From NCBI RefSeq assembly GCF_015706575.1, contig NW_024037057.1, positions 3,615,501-3,679,500 of the forward strand: 64,000 nt of DNA, given 5' to 3'. The stretch's first letter is position 1. Each line of letters starts with the position of its first letter. Origin of the DNA: Patiria miniata. Lineage: Eukaryota > Echinodermata > Asteroidea > Valvatida > Asterinidae. Positions 32,433 through 45,900 of the stretch are shown here, one piece after another. Below the pieces are notes generated by a model, which had not been told where the DNA came from, did not search any database, and saw only the letters and a program-made list of their open reading frames with translations. Made by a program: the position numbers and the translations under genes.

Positions 32433-35400
32433 CTTCATCCAAATTACATTATTCAGAAGAAACAAATTTATCAAGACTGCACGATGGAGATCAAAGAGAG
32501 GGGAAAAAAAAGTCATGGAAAACTCACGAAATCCTGGACAAATAGAAGTGCATGGGCAAAGTTTAATATTTCCGCATACCGCTGTTAGAATTCACCTGTT
32601 GTAATGCTAATAGCTTAACAATAGGGGCAACGTCACAGTGCTCGTGGGCTGCATGGGCTTTTCAATTAGACTAGTTTCCAGGCCCTCCTTCATTGATTCT
32701 GACCTGAAATGGCGCGGGAACCAGTCTACCTGTCACCTTGTTGCCGTAGCAGCCAAACGGAGTCATTGACCTTGGTTATGGCACAGACTGCAAAACCAGC
32801 TCTCATAGTCAGTATTACCGTCGTTATCAGTAAAACTTTCTGCTAATTTGGTTGGGGGGGGGGGACAGCAGTTAATCACAGTAATGAACCGCGTATATTA
32901 ACTTGTGGAATGTTGATCATATGACCGCGGATCGTCCGATCAAGTTTCCACTCTCATGTAGACGACTTAAATCAAAACTCTTATTATGGATGGAGGGTTA
33001 CGGAAAGTGTATTTAGATTGATAAATAATCAAAATGACCAGAAATGAACACTAAGAATACTTTTAATATCTTTGTTAATAACTAAATGCTCCAACACCCA
33101 ATTCCAACAAGCAAATACTGTATCAACAACCAAGACGTCAAAACGTGGTTACAGTATAATTGAAAGTTTATTTCGAGACCCAAATGGATGTCCGCAAATG
33201 ATATATTTAACAAATACATCTGTTTTAACAATAACTCCCAGATTCTCGGGAGATAAAAAGATGGGTGTGAGAAATAAAAAGACGCATTTCTAATCAAATG
33301 AAAATCAACTATACTTGGTGATTTTCAGTAAACCGGATGCGTCTGATATAAAGTAGGGGAAAAGGAACATTTATTTCCCACAATAGAAAAAGGGTGCAAG
33401 TAAATCAGACCTGTAAATCAGTACACATGCAATGGTTTCTTGTCACTACATGTGTTTTTTTAAATAAACCAATAAACCCAGTATTTTGTAGTTAAAGCAA
33501 TCACAGATATTGCCCATGTGTCACACCATCTAACCTTGCTAAGCGATGTTGGATGATCTACAGACTCATCAATCATGACACAACTTTCACTTGGTTTGTG
33601 CCTCATATTTAGTTATCATCTCGTTTGTCCCCTTAACATCATTGAATATGGATGGAGTTGAGCGAGTGATAAAAAAATATTAAAAACTTGTGTGTATGAA
33701 AATACGATCACTATCAGACAAGTCATGATATATGATAAAAATGATATCATGCTCAATACGTGTAAAAGTTGAAGGCTTACAGAAATATTGCGATATATGC
33801 AGACACCGTGTTTTTGTTTTAATCAGTTTCTAAGAAAGCATAACTTTCAACTCTGACACAGCTCCCTTCAAATCTTTGTATAATCTTCATAACTTGTAAC
33901 AGCTTAAAATAATCATGTCAACTTCTCTTCAATATCGATTTCTAACCAAACCTTGTGTTAACCCATCAAAGTCTGACTTGTTCTGAAGTGCAAATGAGAC
34001 AATCCAGTGACACAAGATGCAGTGGCGTAGCCACCGGGGGGCGTGTGGGGGGGGACCGCCCCCCCCCCCACGAAACCTTGTCGCCTCCCCCCCCCCCCCC
34101 CAGTCACCCCCCCCCAACTGAGATTTTGAGTTTTTAAAAAAATTATAATTGATCTACATGACGCCATGGGCGTCAATCCTGGGGGGACAGGGGGACTGGT
34201 CCCCCCCCCCACACTTTTTGAAGGGTGGGGGACACAATATCAATTGTCCCCCCCCCAGATTTTTGAACTCGTGTCTTATTTACAGGGCCCTATTATGTAC
34301 TACAATGTTTCTTTTGCTTAGAAAATATTGGTGAAAGTGGTCAGAAATTGCCTCAGATAGCACCACAGAGCATTTAGAATCCAACATTCTAAACCTTACG
34401 CCTATAGCTCAGAATTCTGGTAGTTGATTCAATGACTCCAACCTCGAAAACAATGTTCAAAAAATTTCTAATGCCTTTAGCTGAGAAAACCTCGAAAATT
34501 ATGTTTAAATTATTATCTTTTGTGCTAAGATAATTATTGGTTAGAGTGGTAAGAAATTGCCTCAGATCACACCACAGAGCATCGAGAATCCATTTTTTTT
34601 TTCGGGGCCCTTAAGCGGGCCCCGCCTATAGCTCAGAATACCGATAGCTGATTCACTGACTCCAACCTCGAAAACGATGTTCAAATAATTATCTTTTGCT
34701 AAGAAAATATTAGTTAAAGCATGGAGGAAAGTGGTTAGAAATTGCTTCAGATCACACCACAGAACATCTAGAAACCAAAAGGACTGGCTTCAATTTTGGT
34801 GTTCTGTCCAAAGAAGTTCAATACATTTAATACCGACCGTATTAATCAGGTGGCCTCTGTCCAATAAACAAATACACACATTAAGTGGTATGTAAACTTT
34901 TCAATCCAAGAGACTTTTCTCAGTTTTGTTAGAATCAGTTGCATACAAAAATTAATGTTGGTGATAAACTCGTGTGGCACAATATAAAAGGTAAAAATAT
35001 GTACACTCCAAACTTGCAGTTCGATTTCTCATAAAAAGCTGGGTAACACAAAGATATGTACAAGTTATAAACAACATGAACCATTTTCAGGAAATTTTGA
35101 GTTTTCTTACTGATTCCATGCCAAACTCTCATTGTGCCACGGATGAATATTCTAATATATTCCATACTGAGTTAAATAGTTACCAGAGTTGCAAAAAGTC
35201 AGCGGCGACATGACCCGGTGATTAGACACATATGTATACATTTATTCAGCTGAATTTATTTCAGTGAGGCTGTTCACTAACAATACCCATTCAAACAGCC
35301 GCAGTCTCTTTTCACTGTTACTGTATGTTGTTAAATTTAATCCCTTTATATTTCCTCCCAATAGTATTAGATTTGATGTTAAGTGCTTAATTGTACGTTG

Positions 35401-35560
35401 TTCAAGAGAGTGTATGAAATCAAGTCTTATATCTACAGTCTTTGTAATTTATTTGAAGACAATTTTAGTTAAATCTCTCGATTCACATTTCTGGCAAGCA
35501 ACAAAGCCGATATTAAGCTGTCCTCGATTCTATTACGATGCCATTTATACTGAGCATATA
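32433..35560. other. 3' flank of gene B, duplicated at gene C
   Basis: No convincing gene. 32850-33900 and 34800-35100 match 53530-54500 and 55845-56100 in the same order, so the flank was copied with the NLR gene. Differences are insertions: the G/C-run repeats at 34015-34290 here, and a fold-back element in the other copy. Confidence 0.65.
34015..34290. mobile_element. One or two G/C-run repeat insertions
   Basis: A CAGTGGCGTAGCC start, typical of the ends of hAT-like nonautonomous elements in many animals, is followed by long G and C runs. A second block begins at GGGCGTCAATCC (34165). Neither is in the paralogous flank near 54.6 kb. Exact ends and target duplications were not resolved. 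Confidence 0.45.
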
Positions 35561-35724
35561 TTGGACTTAACTCTCAAATAATAATGGATGTCCATTACTA
35601 TCAAATCTGTGATGCGGGTACAACATATTTGACCCAAATACAAAGGAGAGAAGAGAATGCGTTACGATCCCTTTTCCATGAATTATCAGAGGTCCACTTT
35701 TCTTTGTTAGAAACAGAGGACTTG

Positions 35725-35950
35725 GAGCCCGACTCGATCCAGATGATTCGTGACTTGGCCCAGGGATCAATCCAAGTGACTCGTATCTGTTACTCTGACT
35801 CCAACTAGATGACGTGTGACTCGGGACCTTACTCGTGATTTGGAGCCTGACTCGATCCAGGTGGTTCATGAATTTGCCCAGGGATCGATTCCAGTGACTC
35901 GTATCTGTGGCTCTGACTCTGACTAGATAACGTGTGTCTCCTGTTAACGA
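35725..35950. repeat. Two-copy tandem repeat, about 113 bp
   Basis: GACTCGATCCAG..., GCCCAGGGATC and GTGACTCGTATCTGT recur about 113 bp apart. Nothing coding was recognised. Confidence 0.7.
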
Positions 35951-35999
35951 ACAACAGCCCAATTTAAGGCTTCTAACATGTCTGATCTGTTTCAGGCAG

Positions 36000-36567
36000 C
36001 GAGCACATGTTTTGCAAAGCCTCTCGACCCAATGTTTTGCAGAGGGATTCTACGTTTGGCCTTCCCTTACAGCTGCAGCAAGGTGTTTATTGTCAATACT
36101 CTAGCAATTGATTAAATCCAACTTCCGAAGTTTCCGAAATGTTTTCTAAGGGTGGGGTCCATATTTCTGCGGAACCATCCAGTCCGTCAATTCACAAAGG
36201 ATCAATCTGACCAAATCTTCCTCTTACTGAATGACTTTAAAATATCCGCAATACTTACGCCCTAACTAAGAGCGTCTCCATCCTCAGCTGTTTGCCATTA
36301 TCGTAAGGCTGAACACAACACTCCTCAGCTACGAAACTACCGAAATGACAATCCACCAGACCGACTGACTGATTGAGCGATACATTTCACAGCGTGACTG
36401 TCCATGTTAAAATATCTCATAGAAAGCTTTTTGACGTGAATCATCCTCTACAAACTAGCCGCCGACGTTCCTGCACTACAACCAAAGTCTCATTTTTTTG
36501 AAAGGTTATAAGATCGGCCAAGTTTAACATCTCCCTAGTTGATGAAGCAAGGTGTGGTAGATCTTGT
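36000..36567 (-). pseudogene. Decayed LRR sequence 3' of gene B
   Basis: The minus strand matches gene B at 37500-37860 (the AAGGTGGGGTCCA and CAGTCGGTCTG-type landmarks) and one LRR unit at 36400-36560, but in broken frames. It is a leftover duplicated LRR segment beyond the stop at 36568. Confidence 0.6.
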
Positions 36568-36900
36568 TCATTGATGTCGCATTTCTATCAATCGAGTGAA
36601 AACAACTGACCACGGCTCGGGGTTACCACGCAATCCCTCATTGCCTGAAAGGTTAAGATTGGCCAAGTTCGGCATCTCCCCAACCGATGATGTAATATGT
36701 GGTATATCTTCCTCATCTATGCAACATGAATGCAAATCGAGTGATTTCAGGTGAACCATCCTCTGCAAACTAGCCGCCCACGTTTCGACGTTACCACCCA
36801 ATCCCTCATTGCCTGAAAGGTTAAGATCGGCCAAGTTTGGCATCTCCCCAACCGATGATGCAATATATGGTATATCTTGTTCATCTATGCCACATTCCGA
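36568..36900 (-). pseudogene. LRR continuation of gene B beyond the nonsense codon
   Basis: The same frame stays open after the stop for 111 codons. It encodes two more 56-residue LRR pairs and a short unique end (WSVVFTRLIEMRHQ) before TGA at 36568. It would be the true C-terminus without the TAA. Confidence 0.7.
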
Positions 36901-39900
36901 TTAATCGAGTGATTTCAGGTGCATCATCCTCTGCAAACTAGCCGCCCACGTTTCTGCATTACAAGCCAATCCCTCATTGCCTGAAAGGTTAAGATCGGCC
37001 AAGTTTGGCATCTCCCCAACCGATGATGCAATATATGGTATATATTGTTTATCTATGCCACAATCCGATAAATCGAGTGATATAAGATTCACCATCCTCT
37101 GCAAACTAGCCGCCCACGGCTCGGGGTTACCACGCAATTCCTCATTGTCTGAAAGGTTAAGACGTGCCAAGTTTGGCATGTCCCCAACCGATGATGCAAT
37201 ATGTGTTATATCTTGTCTATCTATGCCACATGAATGCAAATCGAGTGATTTCAGGTGAATCATCCTCTGCAAGCTAGCCGCCCACGTTTTGGCGTTACCA
37301 CCCAAGTCCTCATTGTCTGAAAGGTTAAGATCGGCCAAGTTTGGCATCTCCCCAACTGATGATGTAATATGTGGTATATCTTCTTCATCTATGCGACATG
37401 ACTGCAAATCGAGTGATTTCAGGTGAAACATCCTCTGCAAACTAGCCGCCCACGTTCCTGCTTTACCACCCAATCTCTCATTGCCTGAAAGGTTAAGATC
37501 AGCCACACTTGGCATTTGACTTATTGCTGCAGCAAGATGTTCAATGTCAGTTCTTTGCAGTGAGCAATCAATTAAATGTAACCCATGAAGTGTCCTCATG
37601 TTTCGTAAGGGTGGGGTCCACACATCTGCAGAACTGCCCAGACCATCAATGGCAAAAAGGATCAAACTGACTAAATCTCTCCAATTACTGAATGATTGTA
37701 ATATATCCGACATATCCTCGCAGGTTAGTGAGAACATCTCAATGATCAGTTGTACGCCATTACGCTGTAACTGTACACAAAACGTCTCAGCTTTACTAAT
37801 ACAACAACAATTATCCACCAGATTCTGTATGCGACTAAGTGATTCAGCAATATATTTCACATCGCGACCTTTAATGCCACAGTCACTTATGCTAAGCTTC
37901 TTTAGGTACATCATCGACTGCCAACTAGTCGCCCACGTTTCGGCATTTTCAGACAATCCCGCATTACCTGAAAGGTGAAGTTTGGCTAACTTTGGCATCT
38001 GTGTAACAGATGATGCAATGTCTATCACATCGCGCGGGTCTAAGCAACATCCATTTAAACTGAGTTTCGCGAGGTATTTGAACCATCGTAACTTGACCGC
38101 CCAGTCTTTGGCTGAGCCGCTAAAATTATTTATTCCAAGGCGTATTCCACTGAACCTTGACAGGTTACACGCCCTTAACTGAATGTTACTTACTCTAGCT
38201 AGGTAATCTACTCCCGAGAGCTTTATCTGCTCGGCAACATGCTGCAGCAACCACAGGAACGAGTTCACACAGTCGTTGCTACTTAACTCTATGACTCCAG
38301 TCAAAAAAGACTCGATAAAATCTACTGATAACAAATCTGTTGCTTGACTTTCAAAGTAGCAATTTAAGGCAAATTCCTTCACTAGCTTGCGTTCGATATC
38401 CTTATGATTCAGAATTTTCTCGTTCAGCATCCGCAATACATGCCGTGTGCATTGTTGACTGTCGCCACAGCAGAAGCGCAACACGTACTCAAAAATCCGA
38501 TGATCTCCAAGTTTATCAAGAATCTTCTGAAATTCCCCATCGCCTTGGCTTAAAAGACTCTGGCAGTACATAGCTGCGCAGTACTCTTGAAGCGTCTTAT
38601 GAATAAACTGTACATTATTGTGCGTACGGCGCCACTTAGTGACCATCTGGCTAGTTAAAATGCCCGCTTTTATGGCTTTATCAAGTGCACTCTTCTCAAA
38701 CTCTCCCTCTTGAAATGAAAGCCTTTGATTTCGGAAAACAAGTCCTTCTAAAGCAACTTTGCCGATTGCAATCACCACTTCCGATATTGCTTCTTCTGAT
38801 AATTCAGACATTTTTCTTCGAAATATGTATCTAATTGCCTCATTGAACAATCTTGATAAAGTATCGGGTAGTGTTCCCTCTTCCCTCCACAGCAAGCACA
38901 TTAGCAGAAGTAGCATAGGACTCCTTGCAAATTCAGACAGGACATTCGATGACTGAATCTTTTCAAGAAGTCCCTCAGCCACATCACGCTTTGCAGAGAA
39001 AAACTTTCTCACATACTGCCCAATATCTTCCGTCCTAAATCCCAAAACCTTCACATGGGTGAAGGGTTTCTCAATGAGTGATTTGCTTTTCAATTTAGCA
39101 TAGTGTGAAGGGCGTGTTGATACAACTACAAAAATTTTTTTGCCATATTTTCGATTGAGCATTCTAAGAATAGAACCAAATTTTTCTGGTTCGAGATAAG
39201 TTGTCCCGAATTCATCAAAACCATCTATCAGAATGAGCACTCTACCACCATTGTCTTTAATGAATGCTTCCAAACCATCCTTATCTACAGCTGTATCATC
39301 TGCTAAAAGTTGAGCAAACACTGACTCAACAAGCTCCGACGTTTGTTTGAGAGCGGACATTTTCAAGACAAACAAAAGGGAAAACTGTCTGAGTGCAACA
39401 CCTGTGGCCCAGTCATACGCAATTTTGTCAATAATGGTTGACTTCCCCATCCCAGCTGACCCACACAAAATTGCGCGTTTAATCACTTTCCCGTCTGTAG
39501 TTTTAACGAGGAAAATGTCCCCATACTCCTTAACATACCCCTCTATGTCATCCTGGTCACCCTTTTCTAATTGCAACTCTGTATATATATCCCTAATATG
39601 TTTCATGTCGTCATCGACCCAGGGTATTAACTGGACGTAGCTACCTGTGGTAGTATACCGGTCTTTTAATTCACTCCTGCACTGATCAGCAGCATCACTC
39701 GGACTGGATTGCGCTCTTCCCGTGTCGGCTGTTGAAAGAAAAGAGGCAATGACACTACTCGTGTATCTTAAAACACCGGCATAAAAATTGAACGATGCAC
39801 TTAAATTCAGCGTCACCACCCCCCCCCATTAGAAACCAGTTCCTTTGAAGCAACTGTATACAATCGCACTTCATGTTTTTGACTCGTAAAAGCCTTTTTC

Positions 39901-42900
39901 CAGCCATATTATCAGTTAGTGGCACAATTGGCGTCTCCGTCACTTTTTGCAGCATAATATTTAAAGAAGTCCTATTTGCCAGTTAAACCCCATATGATAG
40001 GCTTTATTTTCGAAATGTCTTGTTTTTTGCAATAAAAACAGTAGTTTTGAAATCGAAACAAAAGGATCCCACGTCCATCTAAAAATTGATTTAAGTGTCG
40101 ATAAGGTAGGGACCGGGAAATAATCTACTTGCAAGAACCCAGAATAACAACTTTTTTTTCGGAAGATTGCAGCTGCCCAAATGGACATAACGTAGTTTCT
40201 CTAGTGGAGTGGCGTAGAATTGGGGGGGGGGGGGTATTACTCCCTCTTAATAGTTTGTTCAAGAATTTGCTTCTCATGATTTGTTTTTATTTTAACGTCC
40301 CATAAACATGGCAATCGTTCCACCACGACGAGCGCCAGAACAGAGCCCCCACAGGACCATGGTGTCTATTGCCCCCCCCCCATCCCCACTTTCAATTTTA
40401 CGGAGGGCGGATGAGGAAAAGAACATTGTGCCCTTTCTGTACGTCTACAATGCTCACCCAATCAAAATGTCCTTGCTACGCAGCTGTTTTGTCTTCAATT
40501 ATAGCATTTTAAAAATGTATCTATAGCATTTTAGTTGAGTATTCGGTGGTAGAAAAAGAAAACATTTTGTTGGGCACGGACAGTACATTTTTAAAACAAT
40601 TTTCAACTTTGATAGAGAGGGGGAAAAGAGTGAAAATAGCAAGCGAGGGAAAGATACGACATATTGGACTCCGTGTACAATAATTTACCTGGACTGCTTT
40701 CTGGCATAGTCACGTTTTGAGTGATGTTAAAAGTTGGTTGATAAACAGGTCCCAAGAAGGTAGGCATATTTGCACCGCCAATATGCACGGAATCCACTGA
40801 TACGTGTTGCACAGGTCCACAATGTGGGACAGCAGGTGATGGGGATGAGGTTTGTAGTTGGAGTCCTACAGGTGCGATGTCTTGAGCTGAGCTTGGACCC
40901 TGCATCACCTGTCGGTCTTGTGATGTCCTTTCTTCGACCACTGTCTCTTGGATCTCTGAAGGATTTCTGGGTGCAACACCCCCTTGTTTCTGATGTGTCG
41001 ACCATTTCAGTCCCTGGTCCTCGGATGATTGCAACATTTGAACGCTCGGATCTGTTCCGGTTGCTTTTTGCTGGCTTTGTGATGACTGCTGCTGGCTTTG
41101 TCTTTGTCCCTCAGATGATGTAGTCCCTTTCTGACTATGCTCTTTAGCTCTTTCCACTATATTTGGTTCAGGTTTTCCTAGATGAGCAACTCCCTCCTGT
41201 CTCGATCTCAAAGTAGTCTCTTTCTGCTCACTCTCTTCTTTTGCCTCTCCCACTAGGTCAGGTTTGTCTCGATGGGCCACTTCCTCCTGTCTCGGTCTTA
41301 GATCTTTAGATGATGTAATCTCTTCCTGTTGGCTGTGTTCTTTGGACCCACCCACTTGAACCTCTGGTCGAGGTTTGTCTTGATGACACTCTAATTGCCC
41401 ATGTCTCGGTTCAGGTTCTTCAAATGACGTCATCCCCTTTTGAGCGATCTTCTCGAATTGCCCTAGCTTCTGTTTTTTCTGTAGAAGTACCTGACTCGGA
41501 CTATGTTCCTCATTGGACGGTCTTGCTCGCTTCTGCCAGTCCTGGTCTTTAACAACTATTCCCTGTCCCAGCGTTTGAGGTTCGCTTTGCTTAATAACGT
41601 CCTCCTGTCTTTGTCTCAGGCCCTCTGGTGATGAAGTTTCTTTATGTTGTCTTCGTTTCTTAGCCCCTTCCATTTGTGACGTTGTCTTACGTTTGTCTCG
41701 GTGACCATCTTCCCTGTGTTCTGGTCTTTGGTCTTCAAATGATGTAGTTCCTTTTTCTTTGCTCGGTTCTTTAGCCCCTCCCACTTTAACCTCTGGTTGA
41801 GATTTTTTCTTTGTTCCTCCTGTTTCGGCTCCTGTTGCTCAGGAATCATTAAGGCCAGCTCAGCACACCCGATTGAAAATAACGCATCTCTCAAACTCTG
41901 AAATCCTTCCTCGCGATTTGTTTGCTTTCTCCACCAAGACAGCAGCATTAGTAGGCTCCTTTCTTTGTTTTCTTTAGAGGTGGTTTGGAATTGCTTGATT
42001 TCTGCATCTGAAAATCCCAGCAATTCTGCCAATTTTTCCCAGGAAGATACAATTTTTAGAGCCAAGACGCGGAAGAACTGATCATCAAGAGGGTGTTTGT
42101 CTGCCAAACAGAAATAAACTTTTTCTTCAGTATGTAATTATAAGTATGAACTTGTTGCTGCCTTTTTGGTTTGAAAGGCAATTAACTTGGGACTTTGCAT
42201 GTACTTAGGTTGAAGGAAAAGCTTATTATTAATCGGATTTCCTTCAGACGCTTTAACTATCAGTGCCGATCTTATTTTTCTGGTGTGAAATTACATGGAA
42301 TGAGTGCAGAACATTAATTAGACTGCATTAAGAATTGGTGTCATTGCTACTCACAAGACTTAAAAACAGTTTAACGCCTGAGCATCGATAACGTTTTAAC
42401 ACTAACACTTTCCAAGAGGGTTTCGTAAAAAATGCTTAGGTCGCATTGTCGTGAGGCGAATCTAGTTAGAGAAGCGGATGTGTCATCCCCAGCTTAATCG
42501 TCAGGGTCTAACGCCTGTGGATTCTACTCTATCTTTTAAGGTAATGTAGCATTTACCTTTGGGTCCACCACCCAGTAGGCCATCAGTACACAGACGGAGT
42601 GAGATGTTCTCGTCCTGATGAATTCCACAGTCGTTGAGTGTCAGCAAGTTACATAGCTGAAAAACATGCAAGATCCTTAAATATAATAAACACTCTTTGG
42701 AAAGGTCCAATTGAATTAAAGTGCCAATGGCATGATTTGTAATCGGGAACAGTTCTTAGGAAACTTTCATTTCCTCTTAAATGAATAAACATTAATTTGA
42801 CATACCTTTTTGGTTAATTTAATTGATAAGGTAACTTATTTCAACATTTAAAACAAATTCTTTCCTTTTCCTGACAAACTATGGCGCTGTTGCTGTGATG

Positions 42901-45900
42901 TCAGTTCAGTTTAGAGGTTTTTTGTTCAAATAATTGTGCACTTTGCACTTTGAAAACATTGGCGAAAAAGATTGCTGATAAACCTACTGTAATGTATTTA
43001 CTGAAACAACAACGAATCGACAAAGGTAAATGCTGGTAGTAAATTATAGATGTAACGTTGAAGTGTCTGCCTGAAATGACATCACACTTTTGCTCATGAA
43101 TATGCAAATTTGCATGAGAATAAAAACGAACAAGGGCACCAAATGCGGGGGGGGGGCAGAGGGGGCAGCTTGCTTGTATTTAAATATTTCATTTTTGTTT
43201 TAGTAACCATATCTATAAATGGTATAGAGAAGTCTGACATGAACGAAAAATAAAGAAAGGCTAATTGGGACGCAACAATGCATTCACAAGGACTGAATTA
43301 AAAAACAATACCTTACATGGGCCCAATAAGGATACAATTAACCTTTTCCCGGTTCATTTTTATCGTACGACTACATCAGGGCTCACAATAATTGTTTATC
43401 ATTTTTTGAACAAAAGTGTTTGAGCTCCATTTTATCGACATTAGAAACAGCCCTTTTTAATATACACGGCTGATATAAATTGAATCAAACAGGTTGTCAC
43501 TAAAACCCACGATGCATGGTCTTTAATTCGATGGACTGTTGATTGATACTGTTCAACAAGGTTACTTTGTAAAAGATGGAGCAATCTTTACCTCAAAGTT
43601 GCGAAAGTTTCTTCGGATGAACAATCGCTGTTGTTGAGGCTGCACACCCATTTTCTCGCTTATTATCACTTTCAAGATCAAGACAGGTGTCTCTGGATCC
43701 ACTTGCAAACACATTATCTTCGGTCTTTGTGAGCAGTGGCTTTGGATGAAGACTTGCACATATCTGCAACTGTCAGAAAAGAAGTACTGCATGCTTAGGG
43801 TCTTCAAATTGTTTGAATTGACATATTAAAACAAAGGAATAAAGGAAAGGCCATCAACTATTACTGTAACCATCTTCTACGCTATAATTAAAGTGAGGAC
43901 ATTTTGTTTTCCAAAGGAGTGAACTTATCCTTAAAAAACAACCAAAAAAAAACAGCAATAAAACACGAAATTTGATGCGTCGGTAATTTTCAAACACGAG
44001 GTGTTGTACGAATACCAGCGTTCAATCATGTTTTACCTGACAAGCTGAGGTTTTTCTTGATCACACACTTGTTCCTTTTTCAGTTTCTCTTCCTCGGTTG
44101 ATGCCGCTCCAATGTGTTTGCTCTCTTCGTCTGCTCCTGCATCTTGACGCCTTTCTGGCTCGGGTCCAGCTGCTTCGTCTCTCGATTCGCTCGTTACTGA
44201 AGTAAAGAAGGCAAACAGAGTCAACATAATGTTATTGTTCACCAATTGTATGAAACTATCTCAACGGTTTTTTTTAACCATTAACAGTTTGTAACAATTA
44301 GGCAGTTTTTAATTGCTTATTTGTTTAAGAAGTTCGGTTTGAGAGCAAGGTACCATATAAACAAATTGTATCCAAAATGTATAAAGTAAAGTTTAGTCTA
44401 AAGCCACTCCCGAATATAAGAAATCTGCTTGTTCACATTTTTGCTCACCCGGTACATTTTGGGCCAAATCAGTCATTCCGACGGCCTCCAATGCTCGTCT
44501 CAGCTTCTGGGCTGCTTCGTCGCGATCTGTCGTCTTTTCCCACCAAGTGAGTAGCATGTGACGGCTCCCTTCAGTGCTGCCTTCGTTGGTGGTTTGGATG
44601 TCTGCAATTTCCGCTTCTTCTTGTTCTTCATATCCTAGGTGTTTGGAAAGTTCCTTCCACGATGATTCGATTTTTGATGACAAGTCCGTGAGGTACTCAT
44701 CGTCAATGCTGGCTTTGTCTGTCAAAAGAAAGAGTAACGTCAGTTAAACATTTTCAAATACGACCGCCACGGTATTATAAGTTATCAACAACAGGTTCGA
44801 CAAGAAGAGACTCTTGGTCTGAATGTTGAGTTTTCTGCATTTACCGACAGTCCAACTCCCAGCTCCAATGAAGGCCTAGTCAGGCCCAAAAACTATTGGT
44901 GAGCACTGCTTGAACTTATTTTCATCATATATTTTTAAATTGAGATTTTTTTTTTACTAGGACATTTATTCCTACCCTCTATCATTTACCTTTTAGTAAA
45001 TCGTCGTCATTTGCGTCATCTAATGATAGACGAAGAGAGATGAGTTTATCCTTTTCAACGCCATTCTCCTCAAGTGTGAGCAAGTCACATAGCTAACAAA
45101 GTGAATCATGTAAAAAAGTAAATTACACAATCAGAGTAGAAAGAGAGATGATTGCAGTTGTGCATTGTTTTAAACAGCCATTAAATTACGTTCGCTAAGC
45201 CAAGTTGGAAGGAATGGATACTGATTTTCTTCGGGTTGCAGGGACGGCGGAACACGCGGGGAGGGGATGGCGGGGGGCACCCCCCCCCCCTCAGATTTAC
45301 CCAAGTGCCCCTCTTGCTGACATAAATGTACCCCTTCGTGATGCCCCCAGTTGGAAAATATATAATCCCACAATGCGAACATTTAGGTTTGGATATATTT
45401 AAAATTGATATCTACCTGGACGTTTTCCCTGATGTACAGACGTTGATGTCGTGCCTCCACACCGATCTTCTTCTGGATTGTTTCTTTAAGAGATGAGACG
45501 GATGTCTTGGGATGGAGTTCGAAATAAAGTGTCTTGGATCTATGTGAGGAGGGAGTCCGGACAAAGACCTGCAGTTTCTGTTTTACGTCTTTGGTGTTAC
45601 TGTGAAAATAGGGGGAAATCCCGAGTAGTTTTAGAAATGCATTATTCTAAAATAGAATGGGATCAGTGATCATATTTTGAAGCTATAGTCAAAGTTACAT
45701 CCACTGTCAAGAGTCTCGCAAAATTAAAAGTATTGCACAAGTTCACTCAACTTTTACACAAGTAGCTGGAAAAAGTCAATGATTAAACAAATCCTTTGAT
45801 ATTAACTTACAATTATAACCCTCATTTTAAATGAATAATGTCATTGCTGTTTACCTCTGACTTTCATGTGTCTGCTTTGATTGTCTTCGAGTCCATCGTT

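Noticed and set aside
36977-39640. Several plus-strand open frames opposite the gene B NACHT-LRR exon
   Set aside because: Antisense shadows of conserved coding sequence; the same ones appear opposite genes A and C.
40727-41123. Open frames opposite and out of frame with the gene B linker
   Set aside because: Shadows of the repeat-coding exon; the exon's splice phase supports only the Lys/Glu/Gln frame.
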